A stretch of 8,344 bases of DNA from JBFWNZ01 sp050250795 (lineage in GTDB: Bacteria > Pseudomonadota > Alphaproteobacteria > UBA8366), in assembly GCA_050250795.1 (NCBI GenBank), contig JBFWNZ010000165.1:1-8344 (forward strand), written 5' to 3'. Below, piece by piece: positions 1 to 7,209 of this stretch. Position 1 is the first letter of the stretch. Each line of letters opens with the position of its first letter. The translations under genes were made by a program, and so were the position numbers. Under the pieces are notes generated by a model. It saw nothing but the letters and a program-made list of their open reading frames with translations. It had not been told where the DNA came from and did no database searches.

Positions 1-302
1 CCGAAGATGCCGGCATCCGCGATGCCCATCGCATCGACCACGGCGATGCAGCCTTCCGGCATCGCCTCGATGGCGCCGCGGGTCGATTTGGGCGAGGACC
101 AGGATTCCGGCGTCGCCAGATCCTCGCGTGCCGGGACGAAGCGCAGCGTGAAAGCCCGGCCGACAAGGCGCGGCTGGTCGGGGCGCAGCGGCCGGGTGCC
201 GCGCATCCAGACATTGCGCAGGCCCTTCTTCAGCAGGATCGTGGTGATGGTGGCGGTCGAGACGCCGGACAGCGTGTCGATGGTCGAGCGGTCGAGTGTC
301 AT
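1..302 (-). CDS. RraA-like family protein (HMG/CHA aldolase-type fold), N-terminal part, cut by window edge
   Basis: The first 100 codons of a leftward gene are visible; the rest lies beyond position 1. The start is the ATG at 302-300, with AGGGA seven bases upstream (314-310). The visible protein begins MTLDRSTIDTLSGVSTATIT, continues through a KKGLRNVWMRGTRPL stretch and a FTLRFVPARED strand, and reaches AVVDAMGIADAGIFG, where the window ends. This pattern fits the RraA / demethylmenaquinone-methyltransferase-like family, usually annotated 'ribonuclease activity regulator RraA'. Members of that fold include RNase E inhibitors and Mg-dependent 4-hydroxy-4-methyl-2-oxoglutarate (pyruvate-forming) aldolases. 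The metal and substrate residues lie mostly in the missing part, so the reaction cannot be decided. An aldolase or related carbon-metabolism role seems as likely as RNase E control. It starts 36 nt after the gor stop codon on the same strand, so it is probably the last visible gene of the gabD operon. Confidence 0.75.
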   Translation of the reverse strand, partial: MTLDRSTIDTLSGVSTATITTILLKKGLRNVWMRGTRPLRPDQPRLVGRAFTLRFVPAREDLATPESWSSPKSTRGAIEAMPEGCIAVVDAMGIADAGIF

Positions 303-338
303 GGAGCGTTCCCTGTTCTGGCTGTGGCGGGCCGGCGA

Positions 339-1718
339 TCAGCCGGCCGCCTTCTTCTCGGGCGTGTCGGGCAGCGGCTCGCGCATGGTCACGAACTCCT
401 CCGCCGCGGTTGGGTGGATGCCGATGGTGGCATCGAACTGGGCCTTGGTGGCACCGCATTTCATGGCGATGGCGATGCCCTGCATGATCTCGCCGGCATC
501 GGCGCCGACCATGTGGCAGCCGACCACCACGCCGGAATCGCGGCGCACGATCAGCTTCATGAAGGTCTTCTCCTCGCGGCCCGTCAGCGTGTGCTTCAAG
601 GGCGTGAAGCTGCTGGCATAGACGTCGATCTTGCCGAAGCGGTCGCGCGCCTCGGTCTCGGTCAGGCCGATGGTGCCGATGGGCGGCTGGCTGAAGATGG
701 CGGTCGGGATGCCCTCGTAATCGACCGTCGTCGGCTTGTCGTTGAACAGCGTGTTGGCGACGGCCATGCCTTCCTTCAGCGCGACCGGCGTCAGCAGCAC
801 GCGGTCGGTGGCGTCGCCCAGCGCGTAGATCGAGTCGACCGAGGTCTTGAAGTGCTCGTCCACGACGATGGCGCCGTTGTCGCGCATCTTCACGCCCGCA
901 CCCTCAAGGCCGATGCCGCGCGTGTTGGGCGCGCGGCCGGTCGCGTACATCACCAGATCGGCGCGGGTCTCCTCGCCGTCATGATACTGGACGCTGTACT
1001 CGCCGCCGTCCTTCTCGATGCATTCGACCTTGGTGTTCAGGCGGATGGAAATGCCCTTCTTCTGCATCTCCTTGGCTAGGAAGGTGCCCAGATCGGTGTC
1101 GAACGAGCGCAGCAGGTGGGGTCCGCGATAGGCGAGCGTCACCTCGCAGCCAAGCCCGGCGAAGACGCCCGCGAACTCGACCGCGATATAGCCGCCGCCG
1201 ACGATCACGATGCGCTTCGGCAGCGTTTCCAGGTGGAAGGCTTCGTTGGAGGTGATGACATGCTCGCTGCCGCGGAATTCCGGCACCACCGGCCAGCCGC
1301 CGGTGGCGACCAGGATGTATTTTGCGGTGACGGTCTTGCCGGCGACCTCGACGGTGTGCGGGTCGACGACCTTGGCGCGGCCTTCGAGGATCGTGACGCC
1401 GGGGTTGCGCAGCAGGCGGTCATAGATGCCGTTGAGGCGCGCGATCTCGCGGTCCTTGTTGGCGACCAGCTTGGCCCAGTCGAAGCGCCGCTCGCCCACC
1501 GTCCAGCCATAGCCTTCGGCGTCGTGGAAGTCCTCGGCGAAATGCGCGGCGTAGACGAACAGCTTTTTCGGGATGCAGCCGACATTGACGCAGGTGCCGC
1601 CCAGATAGCGGTCCTCGGCGACCGCCACCCTGGCGCCGAAATTCGCCGAGAAGCGGCTGGCGCGCACGCCGCCGGAACCGGCGCCGATGGTGAACAGGTC
1701 GTAGTCGTACTGGGCCAT
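339..1718 (-). CDS. gor: Glutathione-disulfide reductase
   Basis: A cytoplasmic FAD enzyme that uses NADPH to reduce glutathione disulfide to two GSH. The start at 1718 (MAQYDYDLFTIG) gives 459 residues, close to the usual ~450. It has AAGGA nine bases upstream (1732-1728) and begins directly at the FAD fold; the open frame extends to 1811 but adds only an unrelated basic stretch. Visible motifs are the FAD dinucleotide fold GAGSGG at 12-17, the redox disulfide CVNVGC (Cys43, Cys48), ATGG at 138-141, and the second nucleotide fold GGGYIAVEFA at 174-183. The Arg198 and Arg204 pair in YRGPHLLRSFD fits NADPH preference and resembles glutathione reductase rather than lipoamide dehydrogenase. The second FAD motif is YALGDATD. 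The C-terminal dimer-interface HPTAAEE supplies the catalytic His435-Glu440 pair. It follows the ABC permease gene by 53 nt and precedes the rraA-like gene by 36 nt, all on one strand. Confidence 0.95.
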   Translation of the reverse strand: MAQYDYDLFTIGAGSGGVRASRFSANFGARVAVAEDRYLGGTCVNVGCIPKKLFVYAAHFAEDFHDAEGYGWTVGERRFDWAKLVANKDREIARLNGIYDRLLRNPGVTILEGRAKVVDPHTVEVAGKTVTAKYILVATGGWPVVPEFRGSEHVITSNEAFHLETLPKRIVIVGGGYIAVEFAGVFAGLGCEVTLAYRGPHLLRSFDTDLGTFLAKEMQKKGISIRLNTKVECIEKDGGEYSVQYHDGEETRADLVMYATGRAPNTRGIGLEGAGVKMRDNGAIVVDEHFKTSVDSIYALGDATDRVLLTPVALKEGMAVANTLFNDKPTTVDYEGIPTAIFSQPPIGTIGLTETEARDRFGKIDVYASSFTPLKHTLTGREEKTFMKLIVRRDSGVVVGCHMVGADAGEIMQGIAIAMKCGATKAQFDATIGIHPTAAEEFVTMREPLPDTPEKKAAG

Positions 1719-1771
1719 GATTCTGCGTCCTTGCCTGCGATGCTTGGTTGTAAGCCGCGCCGCCCGGCGCA

Positions 1772-3142
1772 TCAACCGGCGGCGGGGAGTCCGCGCATCC
1801 GCTGGCGCCACCGCACCGCGACGGCAGCCCAGGCCAGTATCGCTTCAGCCAGCGGCGCGCCGATGGCGAGCGCCGTTCCGTCGATGCCGGTGGGATAGAA
1901 GAAGGCGCTGAACTGTCCGCCCGTCACCGTGAGCACCAGAATCGGCAGGGCGATATAGAGAACCAGCCAATAGACGGCCGCCGCAAGTTCCGCCCGCTGC
2001 GTGCGTTGGCCCATGGACGCAAACAGCATGATCGCGATATCGCGCAGCAGGAACAGCAACGCTGCTGCGAGCACGACCTCGAAATGCTGAAGCACCGATG
2101 GCGGCATCTCGCCGGCGGACAGATGGTCGACGAGCGCGCCGAAACCCGCCTCGGGCGGCAGGTTCGCGGCCGGCGCCGTTGCCAGAATGGCGAGGGCCAG
2201 CAGCACACAGAAGATGGCGTTCAGGGACCAGAGCGGCATCCCTTCCAGCGCGCGTCCCCACGCGCCGGTTCGCAGATCGCGTAAGGCCCGGCGATAGCCG
2301 ACCAAGTCTTTCGGTTCGACCAGCAGCAGCAGATATGTCCAGGCGGCCGACAGCAAAAAACCGGCCAGGAAGCCCGACCATCGCCAGCCCGGCTCCGACA
2401 CGAAGCCCAGCAGCCAGCCGGTCAGGAACAGATTGAACAGCGTCCAGGCCCATGGCCGCGCACGGAACTGCAGTGTGGTCCGCATCCGGCGGTAAACGCC
2501 AAGCACGGCCCATCCGGCGAAAGCGGCGAAGCTGACCGTCATAAATGCGTCGCCGCCAAGGGCGAGATCGTACCAGTTGCCGCTCGGTTCGAGGACGGTT
2601 GCCATCTGGTAAATCACGGCGGGCAGCAGGCCGATGGCCTGAAACAGGCTGACATTCGCGCGTTGCAGGCTTGGGCGGCGGCCGAGATAGACGAGGCTTG
2701 AGAGCAACCCCGTCGCATGGCAAAGCAGCGTCACGGCGACCATCAGCACCGCGTCCAGAACGGGGACGCGCCCGGTCGCGAATGTCTCCGCAACCAGGTA
2801 GGCCGCGAGGCAGAGACCGCCGCCGAACCAGGCATAGGCGGTGCTGCCGAACAATTTGCCCCAGGCCATGGTCCACGGATCGAGAGCCGAGAGGCGCTGG
2901 CCATCCCAGGTGCGGTCGCGAACCTCGCCGATCACCGCCCCGGCGGCAAGCCGCGTGCCCCACAGTACGGCGACGATCCAGAACAGGCCCTCGGCGGCAG
3001 ACGCCGTGAAGGTGCTCTTCTGTATCGGGTCGTCGCCCGAGACATGAGCCGCGGCGAGGGCGAGGCCGAGGACCAGCGGCATCGCGATCAGCCGCTGGGC
3101 GGAGAATTCGAGCCAGAGGTTGCGGCGGAATTCCGGGTTCAT
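1772..3142 (-). CDS. ABC-2 type transporter membrane protein, substrate unknown
   Basis: A 456-residue integral membrane protein with about 11-12 hydrophobic segments, near residues 18-34, 50-70, 97-119, 129-152, 165-184, 198-216, 232-248, 256-275, 304-323, 354-375, 386-406 and 425-443. The start is the ATG at 3142-3140. It overlaps the upstream ATPase stop codon by 4 nt (ATGA), with GGAG eight bases upstream, so the two are likely translationally coupled. A charged cytoplasmic segment after the second helix reads EVRDRTWDGQRLSALDP and runs on to WGKLFG (residues 73-99). It looks like the most conserved part and is a good candidate for the coupling helix that contacts the ATPase. Length and helix number exceed the classic six-helix ABC-2 half-transporter, so this may be a fused double permease. 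Partnership with the ATPase follows from the gene overlap. I cannot name the substrate; export is the default expectation for ABC-2 systems. Confidence 0.8.
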   Translation of the reverse strand: MNPEFRRNLWLEFSAQRLIAMPLVLGLALAAAHVSGDDPIQKSTFTASAAEGLFWIVAVLWGTRLAAGAVIGEVRDRTWDGQRLSALDPWTMAWGKLFGSTAYAWFGGGLCLAAYLVAETFATGRVPVLDAVLMVAVTLLCHATGLLSSLVYLGRRPSLQRANVSLFQAIGLLPAVIYQMATVLEPSGNWYDLALGGDAFMTVSFAAFAGWAVLGVYRRMRTTLQFRARPWAWTLFNLFLTGWLLGFVSEPGWRWSGFLAGFLLSAAWTYLLLLVEPKDLVGYRRALRDLRTGAWGRALEGMPLWSLNAIFCVLLALAILATAPAANLPPEAGFGALVDHLSAGEMPPSVLQHFEVVLAAALLFLLRDIAIMLFASMGQRTQRAELAAAVYWLVLYIALPILVLTVTGGQFSAFFYPTGIDGTALAIGAPLAEAILAWAAVAVRWRQRMRGLPAAG

Positions 3143-4071
3143 GGCAGCCGCTCCGCCGGGGCCGCGCCGCGCAGGCGGGCGAGATAGATGTCTTCCATGC
3201 TGTCGCGCGCCTCGCGCAGGCCGATCACCGGCAGGCCGCAATCGATAAGGTGCCGCAACAGGGCCTGCCGGCCCTCGGCATCGCCGGCGAATGTCGCGAC
3301 GGCCGTTGCGCCGTCGATGACGATGTCGGACAGGCCCGGAAAGCCGTCCAGCGCCGTTGCCAGCCCGTCATGGGCGGCGGCGAGGTCGATCTGCAGCCGC
3401 ATAGCGGCGGCGGCCGGTGCGGCGATCGGCCGATGGTCGAGGACATGGCCGTTCCCGATCATCAGGACATGGGTGGAGTAGTCCTCAAGTTCCGACAGGA
3501 TGTGCGATGAGACGACCAGCGTCATGCCGTCGTCGCGCAGCCGGCGCAGCAGGTCGGACAGCAGGTGCCGGGCTTCCGGATCGAGGCCGGCCGCCGGCTC
3601 GTCCAGCAGCACGACCTTCGGCTCATGCACGATGGTCTGGGCGATGGCCACGCGCTGGCGCTGGCCGCGCGACAGGGCGCCGGCCTTGCGGTCCATAAGG
3701 TCGGCGATGTCCAGGCGCTCGGCGGCGGCGGCGCAGGCAGCACCGCGTTCCGCCGCCGCGATGCCATGCGCCGCGGCGTGATAGGTGAGGCACTGCCGGA
3801 CCGTCAGATCCTCATAGAGACCGAAGAAGTCCGACAGGTAGCCGAGCCGGGCATGGACCGCGCGGGGATGCTCGGTCACGTCCAGCCCGTCCACCGTCAC
3901 CCGGCCGGCAAACGGCGTTTCCAGCGCGGCGATGCAGCGCAGCAGCGTCGTCTTGCCGGCGCCGTTCGGACCGACCAGGGCCGTGATCGTACCGGCCGCG
4001 ATGTGAATCTCGACGCCGTCGAGCGCCCGCGTGCCCGGATACTCGAAGACCAGTCCCTCGACCCGGATCAC
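3139..4071 (-). CDS. ABC transporter ATP-binding protein (ABC-2 exporter type), GTG start
   Basis: A 310-residue nucleotide-binding subunit. The start is a GTG at 4071-4069; no ATG fits before the first strand MIRVEGLVFEY. AGGGGA stands nine bases upstream and overlaps the gabD stop codon 13 nt away, which suggests coupled translation. Visible motifs are Walker A GPNGAGKTT (34-42), signature LSRGQRQR (133-140), Walker B VVLLDEP (153-159) with catalytic Glu158, D-loop AGLDP (161-165), and switch His190 in SSH. The Q-loop position reads YLSDFFGLYEDLTV (78-91), with Asp81 where Gln is usual. After the ATPase domain, a ~95-residue C-terminal part ends in DSMEDIYLARL, the regulatory tail typical of ABC-2 ATPases of the DrrA/CcmA type. 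Its stop overlaps the start of the membrane protein gene, so the pair should form one transporter. Substrate unknown. Confidence 0.92.
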   Translation of the reverse strand: MIRVEGLVFEYPGTRALDGVEIHIAAGTITALVGPNGAGKTTLLRCIAALETPFAGRVTVDGLDVTEHPRAVHARLGYLSDFFGLYEDLTVRQCLTYHAAAHGIAAAERGAACAAAAERLDIADLMDRKAGALSRGQRQRVAIAQTIVHEPKVVLLDEPAAGLDPEARHLLSDLLRRLRDDGMTLVVSSHILSELEDYSTHVLMIGNGHVLDHRPIAAPAAAAMRLQIDLAAAHDGLATALDGFPGLSDIVIDGATAVATFAGDAEGRQALLRHLIDCGLPVIGLREARDSMEDIYLARLRGAAPAERLP

Positions 4072-4084
4072 GCGCGTCCGTCCC

Positions 4085-5545
4085 CTATTTCCGCGTCACG
4101 CCGCCCATGCACAGGTACTTCACCTCAAGGAACTCGTCGATGCCGTATTTCGAGCCCTCGCGGCCGATGCCGGATTCCTTCATGCCGCCGAAGGGGGCGA
4201 CAGCAGTGGAGATGACGCCCGCATTGACGCCGACGAGACCGTATTCCAGCCCCTCGGAGACACGCCAGATGCGGCCGATATCGCGGCTGTAGAAATAGGA
4301 GGCGAGGCCGAACTCGGTGTCGTTCGCCATCCGGATCGCCTCCTCCTCGGTCTTGAAGCGGAACAGCGGCGCCAGGGGTCCGAAGGTCTCCTCGCGCGCG
4401 ACGGCCATCTTGGTCGTCACATCGGCCAGGATCGTCGGCTCGAAGAAGCTGCTGCCCAGCGCATGGCGCTTGCCGCCGACCACGACGCGCGCGCCCTTGC
4501 CCACGGCATCGGCGATGTGCTCCTCGACCTTCTCCACCGCCTTCATGTCGATCAGCGGCCCCTGCGCCACGCCCGGCTCCAGGCCGTTGCCGACCTTCAT
4601 GGCGCTGACGGTCTGGCTCAGCTTCGCCGCGAATTCCTCATACACGCCGTCCTGCACCAGCAGGCGGTTGGCGCAGACGCAGGTCTGGCCGGTGTTGCGG
4701 AACTTGGACGCCATCGCGCCCTCGACCGCGGCGTCCAGGTCGGCGTCGTCGAACACGATGAAGGGCGCGTTGCCGCCCAGTTCCATCGAAACCTTCTTCA
4801 CCGTGCTTGCCGATTGCTGCAGCAGGATCTTGCCGATCTCGGTGGAGCCGGTGAAGGTCAGCTTGCGGACGATGGGGTTCGAGGTCATCTCGTTGCCGAT
4901 GGCGCCGGCCGCGCCGGTGACGACGCTGAACACGCCCTTCGGCACGCCCGCACGTTCCGCCAGTTCCGCCAGCGCGAGCGCCGAGAACGGCGTCTGCGAG
5001 GCCGGCTTGACGACCATGGTGCAGCCGGCGGCCAGCGCCGGGCCGGCCTTGCGGGTGATCATCGCCGCCGGGAAGTTCCAGGGCGTGATCGCGGCGCAGA
5101 CGCCGACCGGCTCCTTGGTGACGACGATGCGCCAGTCGGCGTTCGGGGCCGGGATGACGTCGCCATAGACGCGCTTGCCTTCCTCGGCGAACCACTCGAT
5201 GAACGAGGCGGCATAGGCGATCTCGCCCTTCGATTCCGCAAGCGGCTTGCCCTGCTCGGAGGTCATGAGCACGGCAAGGTCGTCGACATTGTCGTGCATC
5301 AGCTTGGCCCAGCGCTGCAGCACCTTGCCGCGCTCATCGGCCGTCTTGGCGCGCCAGGCGGGATAGGCGGCATTCGCCGCCTCGATGGCGGCGCGGGTCT
5401 CGTTCGTGCCCATGCGCGGCACGGTGCCCAGAATCTCGCCGGTGGCGGGGTTGTTGACCTCGATCCTGCCGCCGTCCTTGGCGTCGGCCCAGGCACCGTC
5501 GATGTAGCATTTCTGCCGGAACAGTGTGGAATCCTTGAGCTGCAT
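4085..5545 (-). CDS. gabD: Succinate-semialdehyde dehydrogenase (aldehyde dehydrogenase superfamily)
   Basis: Oxidises succinate semialdehyde to succinate, the last step of GABA degradation into the TCA cycle. The start at 5545 (MQLKDSTLFRQ) gives 486 residues, close to the ~482 of E. coli GabD. GGGAGG sits seven bases upstream, which favours this ATG over upstream in-frame ATGs at 5563 and 5635. Catalytic residues are visible: Asn157 in TPWNFP, Lys180 in VVKPASQTPFSAL, Glu255 in MELGGN, and the nucleophile Cys289 in GQTCVCANR. A second cysteine two residues on (Cys291) matches the CVC arrangement of the GabD family. The stretches around SQTPFSALALAELA and FIVFDDADLD read almost as in GabD, so this assignment is firmer than for a generic aldehyde dehydrogenase. 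NADP versus NAD use cannot be fixed by eye. It is likely the first gene of a leftward operon with the ABC pair, gor and rraA-like. Confidence 0.92.
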   Translation of the reverse strand: MQLKDSTLFRQKCYIDGAWADAKDGGRIEVNNPATGEILGTVPRMGTNETRAAIEAANAAYPAWRAKTADERGKVLQRWAKLMHDNVDDLAVLMTSEQGKPLAESKGEIAYAASFIEWFAEEGKRVYGDVIPAPNADWRIVVTKEPVGVCAAITPWNFPAAMITRKAGPALAAGCTMVVKPASQTPFSALALAELAERAGVPKGVFSVVTGAAGAIGNEMTSNPIVRKLTFTGSTEIGKILLQQSASTVKKVSMELGGNAPFIVFDDADLDAAVEGAMASKFRNTGQTCVCANRLLVQDGVYEEFAAKLSQTVSAMKVGNGLEPGVAQGPLIDMKAVEKVEEHIADAVGKGARVVVGGKRHALGSSFFEPTILADVTTKMAVAREETFGPLAPLFRFKTEEEAIRMANDTEFGLASYFYSRDIGRIWRVSEGLEYGLVGVNAGVISTAVAPFGGMKESGIGREGSKYGIDEFLEVKYLCMGGVTRK

Positions 5546-5552
5546 GATGCGG

Positions 5553-5558
5553 CCTCCC
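5553..5558 (-). promoter_or_regulatory. Ribosome binding site deciding the gabD start
   Basis: On the minus strand GGGAGG lies seven bases before the ATG at 5545. The alternative in-frame ATGs at 5563 and 5635 have nothing comparable. Initiation at 5545 also gives the length expected for the family. Confidence 0.7.
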
Positions 5559-5574
5559 AGCATGGCATGTGTTT

Positions 5575-5590
5575 CCGGCCGACAGGCCGG
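5575..5590 (-). promoter_or_regulatory. Perfect inverted repeat in the predicted gabD leader
   Basis: CCGGCC, a four-base loop, then GGCCGG. It lies between the predicted transcription start (about 5599) and the gabD ribosome binding site (5558-5553). It could be an RNA stem in the 5' leader or a 16-bp operator; the sequence alone does not decide. Confidence 0.4.
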
Positions 5591-5605
5591 TTCGGATTGA
5601 AAGCG

Positions 5606-5634
5606 AGTATAGGTGCGGGCGGGCGGGTTCTCCA
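5606..5634 (-). promoter_or_regulatory. Candidate sigma-70 promoter for the gabD operon
   Basis: Reading leftward, TGGAGA (5634-5629, four of six matches to TTGACA), then 17 bases, then TATACT (5611-5606, five of six matches to TATAAT). Transcription would start near 5599 and leave a ~54-nt leader before the gabD ATG. It is the best-spaced promoter-like pair I found in this gap. The -35 box lies within the downstream arm of the hairpin at 5630-5657. Confidence 0.4.
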
Positions 5635-5657
5635 CTGCGCCCGCCGGCGCCGTGGAG
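5630..5657 (-). terminator. Terminator-like stem-loop after the DAHP synthase gene
   Basis: CTCCAC (5630-5635) pairs with GTGGAG (5652-5657). After one mismatch, GCGCC (5637-5641) pairs with GGCGC (5646-5650) around a four-base loop. This gives 11 base pairs beginning eight bases after the TAA stop of the DAHP synthase gene. There is no T run after the stem on either strand, so it is at best an imperfect intrinsic terminator, or a 3'-end stability element. Confidence 0.45.
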
Positions 5658-5665
5658 TCCGTCCC

Positions 5666-7048
5666 TTACTGTGCTGCGGCGACGCGGGCCTGGGTGGCGA
5701 CGCGCCGGGCCTTCAACTCGTCGGCGACCAGGAAGGCGAGTTCCAGCGCCTGATTGGCGTTGAGCCGCGGGTCGCAATGGGTGTGGTAGCGCAGCGACAG
5801 GCCGTCATCGCTGATCGCCTGTGCGCCGCCCAGGCACTCGGTCACGTCCTGGCCCGTCATCTCGACATGGATGCCGCCGAGATAGCTGCCCTCGGCCGCA
5901 TGCACGCCGAACACCTGGCGCACTTCGCGCAGGATCATGTCGAAAGGCCGCGTCTTGTATCCGCTCGACGCCTTGATCGTGTTGCCGTGCATGGGATCGC
6001 AGGACCAGACGACCTTGCGGCCCTCGCGCTGAACCTTGCGGATCAGCGCCGGCAGGTGCTTTTCCGCATTGTCCGCGCCCATGCGGCTGATCAGCGTGAG
6101 GCGGCCGGGATCGTTCGCCGGGTTCAGCACGTCGATCAGGCGGATCAACTCGTCCGGGTCCATCGTCGGCCCGCATTTCATGCCGATCGGGTTGCGCACG
6201 CCGCGCAGGAACTCGACATGGGCGCTGCCGGGCTGGCGGGTCCGGTCGCCGATCCACAGCATATGCGCCGAGCAGTCGTACCAGTGGCCGGTCAGGCTGT
6301 CGCGCCGGGTCAGCGCCTGTTCGTACCACAGCAGCAGCGCTTCGTGGCTGGTGTAGAACGAGGTCTCGCGCAGTTGCGGCACGATGTCCGAGGTGATGCC
6401 GCAGGCGGTCATGAAGTTGAGCGCCTCGTCGATGCGCTGCGCCAGCTCCTCGTAGCGGTGGCCCTGCGGCCGGTCGCCGACGAAGTCGAGGTTCCAGCGA
6501 TGCACCTGATGCAGGTCGGCGAAGCCGCCCTGGGCGAAGGCGCGCAGCAGGTTCAGTGTCGAGGCCGCCTGGTGATAGGCGCGCAGCATGCGTTCCGGAT
6601 CGGGAAGACGCGCCTCGGCGGTGAAGTCGATCTGGTTAACGATGTCGCCGCGATAGCTGGGCAGTTCCTTGTCGCCGACCTTCTCGGTCGGGGCCGAGCG
6701 CGGCTTCGCGAACTGGCCGGCCATCCGGCCGACCTTCACCACCGGCACGGCCGCGGCGAAGGTCAGGACGACCGCCATTTGCAGCAGAACCTTGAAGGTG
6801 TCGCGGATGTTGTTCGCATGGAACTCGGCGAAGCTCTCGGCGCAGTCGCCGCCCTGCAGCAGGAAGGCCTTGCCCTCCACCACGCGGGCCAGCGACGCGC
6901 GCAGGTTGCGGGCCTCGCCGGCGAACACGAGCGGCGGCTGCTTGGCCAGTTCCGCTTCGACCGCGGTCAGCTTTTCCGCGTCCGGATAGGCCGGCACCTG
7001 CTCGATCGGCAGGTTGCGCCAGCTATCGACGGTCCATGTCCCGGCCAT
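5666..7048 (-). CDS. aroG: Class II 3-deoxy-D-arabino-heptulosonate-7-phosphate (DAHP) synthase
   Basis: Condenses phosphoenolpyruvate and erythrose 4-phosphate to DAHP, the entry step of the shikimate pathway, in the cytoplasm. The start at 7048 (MAGTWTVDSWRNLP) has GGAG six bases upstream and gives 460 residues. The ATG at 7069 would add seven residues but has a weaker site. Class II motifs are clear: LLQGGDCAESF with metal-binding Cys69, VGRMAGQFAKPRS with PEP-binding Arg108, YTSHEALLLWYEQALTR (232-248), GVRNPIGMKCGPTM (283-296), SCDPMHGNT with metal-binding His354, HVEMTGQD with Glu396, and CDPRLNANQ with Asp426. There is no N-terminal extension beyond the WxxDSWR start, so it is the standard bacterial length. 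The aroG symbol follows mycobacterial usage; the E. coli gene of that name belongs to the unrelated-looking class I. The gene is divergent from the sirtuin gene, and a hairpin follows its stop codon. Confidence 0.95.
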   Translation of the reverse strand: MAGTWTVDSWRNLPIEQVPAYPDAEKLTAVEAELAKQPPLVFAGEARNLRASLARVVEGKAFLLQGGDCAESFAEFHANNIRDTFKVLLQMAVVLTFAAAVPVVKVGRMAGQFAKPRSAPTEKVGDKELPSYRGDIVNQIDFTAEARLPDPERMLRAYHQAASTLNLLRAFAQGGFADLHQVHRWNLDFVGDRPQGHRYEELAQRIDEALNFMTACGITSDIVPQLRETSFYTSHEALLLWYEQALTRRDSLTGHWYDCSAHMLWIGDRTRQPGSAHVEFLRGVRNPIGMKCGPTMDPDELIRLIDVLNPANDPGRLTLISRMGADNAEKHLPALIRKVQREGRKVVWSCDPMHGNTIKASSGYKTRPFDMILREVRQVFGVHAAEGSYLGGIHVEMTGQDVTECLGGAQAISDDGLSLRYHTHCDPRLNANQALELAFLVADELKARRVATQARVAAAQ

Positions 7049-7209
7049 CTCGGGCTCCACTTTCTGCATCGGTTCCGGTTGCGTTCGGACCGACGCTTTT
7101 ACGCCTTTTCACCCCTCATATCCACCGCAAATCGGGAGCGGAGCGCCGAGTCGCAAGGGGCATGTCCATCGGCATAGAATGGCGCATGTGACCGAAATGG
7201 AGCCCGCCC
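7049..7209. promoter_or_regulatory. Divergent intergenic region between DAHP synthase and sirtuin genes
   Basis: Both flanking genes start here and read outward, so this region must hold their promoters unless either is internal. For the rightward sirtuin gene the best -10-like box is TAGAAT at 7175-7180 (five of six), with only a poor -35 (TCGCAA at 7151-7156, spacing 18). For the leftward gene I found no convincing pair. GGAG at 7199-7202, seven bases before the ATG, is the sirtuin ribosome binding site. Confidence 0.45.

Noticed and set aside
324..1079. A 251-codon plus-strand frame opposite gor
   Set aside because: It is the reverse shadow of glutathione reductase, whose FAD, disulfide and HPT motifs are intact on the other strand.
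1757..1770. Small hairpin GCGCC-GGGC-GGCGC between permease and gor as a terminator
   Set aside because: It has only five base pairs, no T run, and lies inside an apparent operon; easily chance in GC-rich DNA.
1719..1811. An extra 31-residue N-terminus for gor
   Set aside because: The added stretch is basic and unlike the family, overlaps the permease end, and the ATG at 1718 has its own ribosome site.
1116..1898. A 260-codon plus-strand frame opposite gor and the permease end
   Set aside because: It spans two real leftward genes and the gap between them, with shadow-type composition.
3143..3241. An extra 33-residue N-terminus for the permease
   Set aside because: It would overlap the ATPase gene by about 100 nt. 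The ATG at 3142 with ATGA overlap and GGAG upstream is the normal coupled arrangement.
4031..7177. A 1048-codon plus-strand open frame opposite gabD and DAHP synthase
   Set aside because: It is antisense to two firmly identified enzymes. It is rich in His, Arg, Ala, Gly and Asp in the monotonous way expected when GC-rich genes are read backwards, and it shows no domain. Long antisense frames are common where third positions are nearly all G or C.
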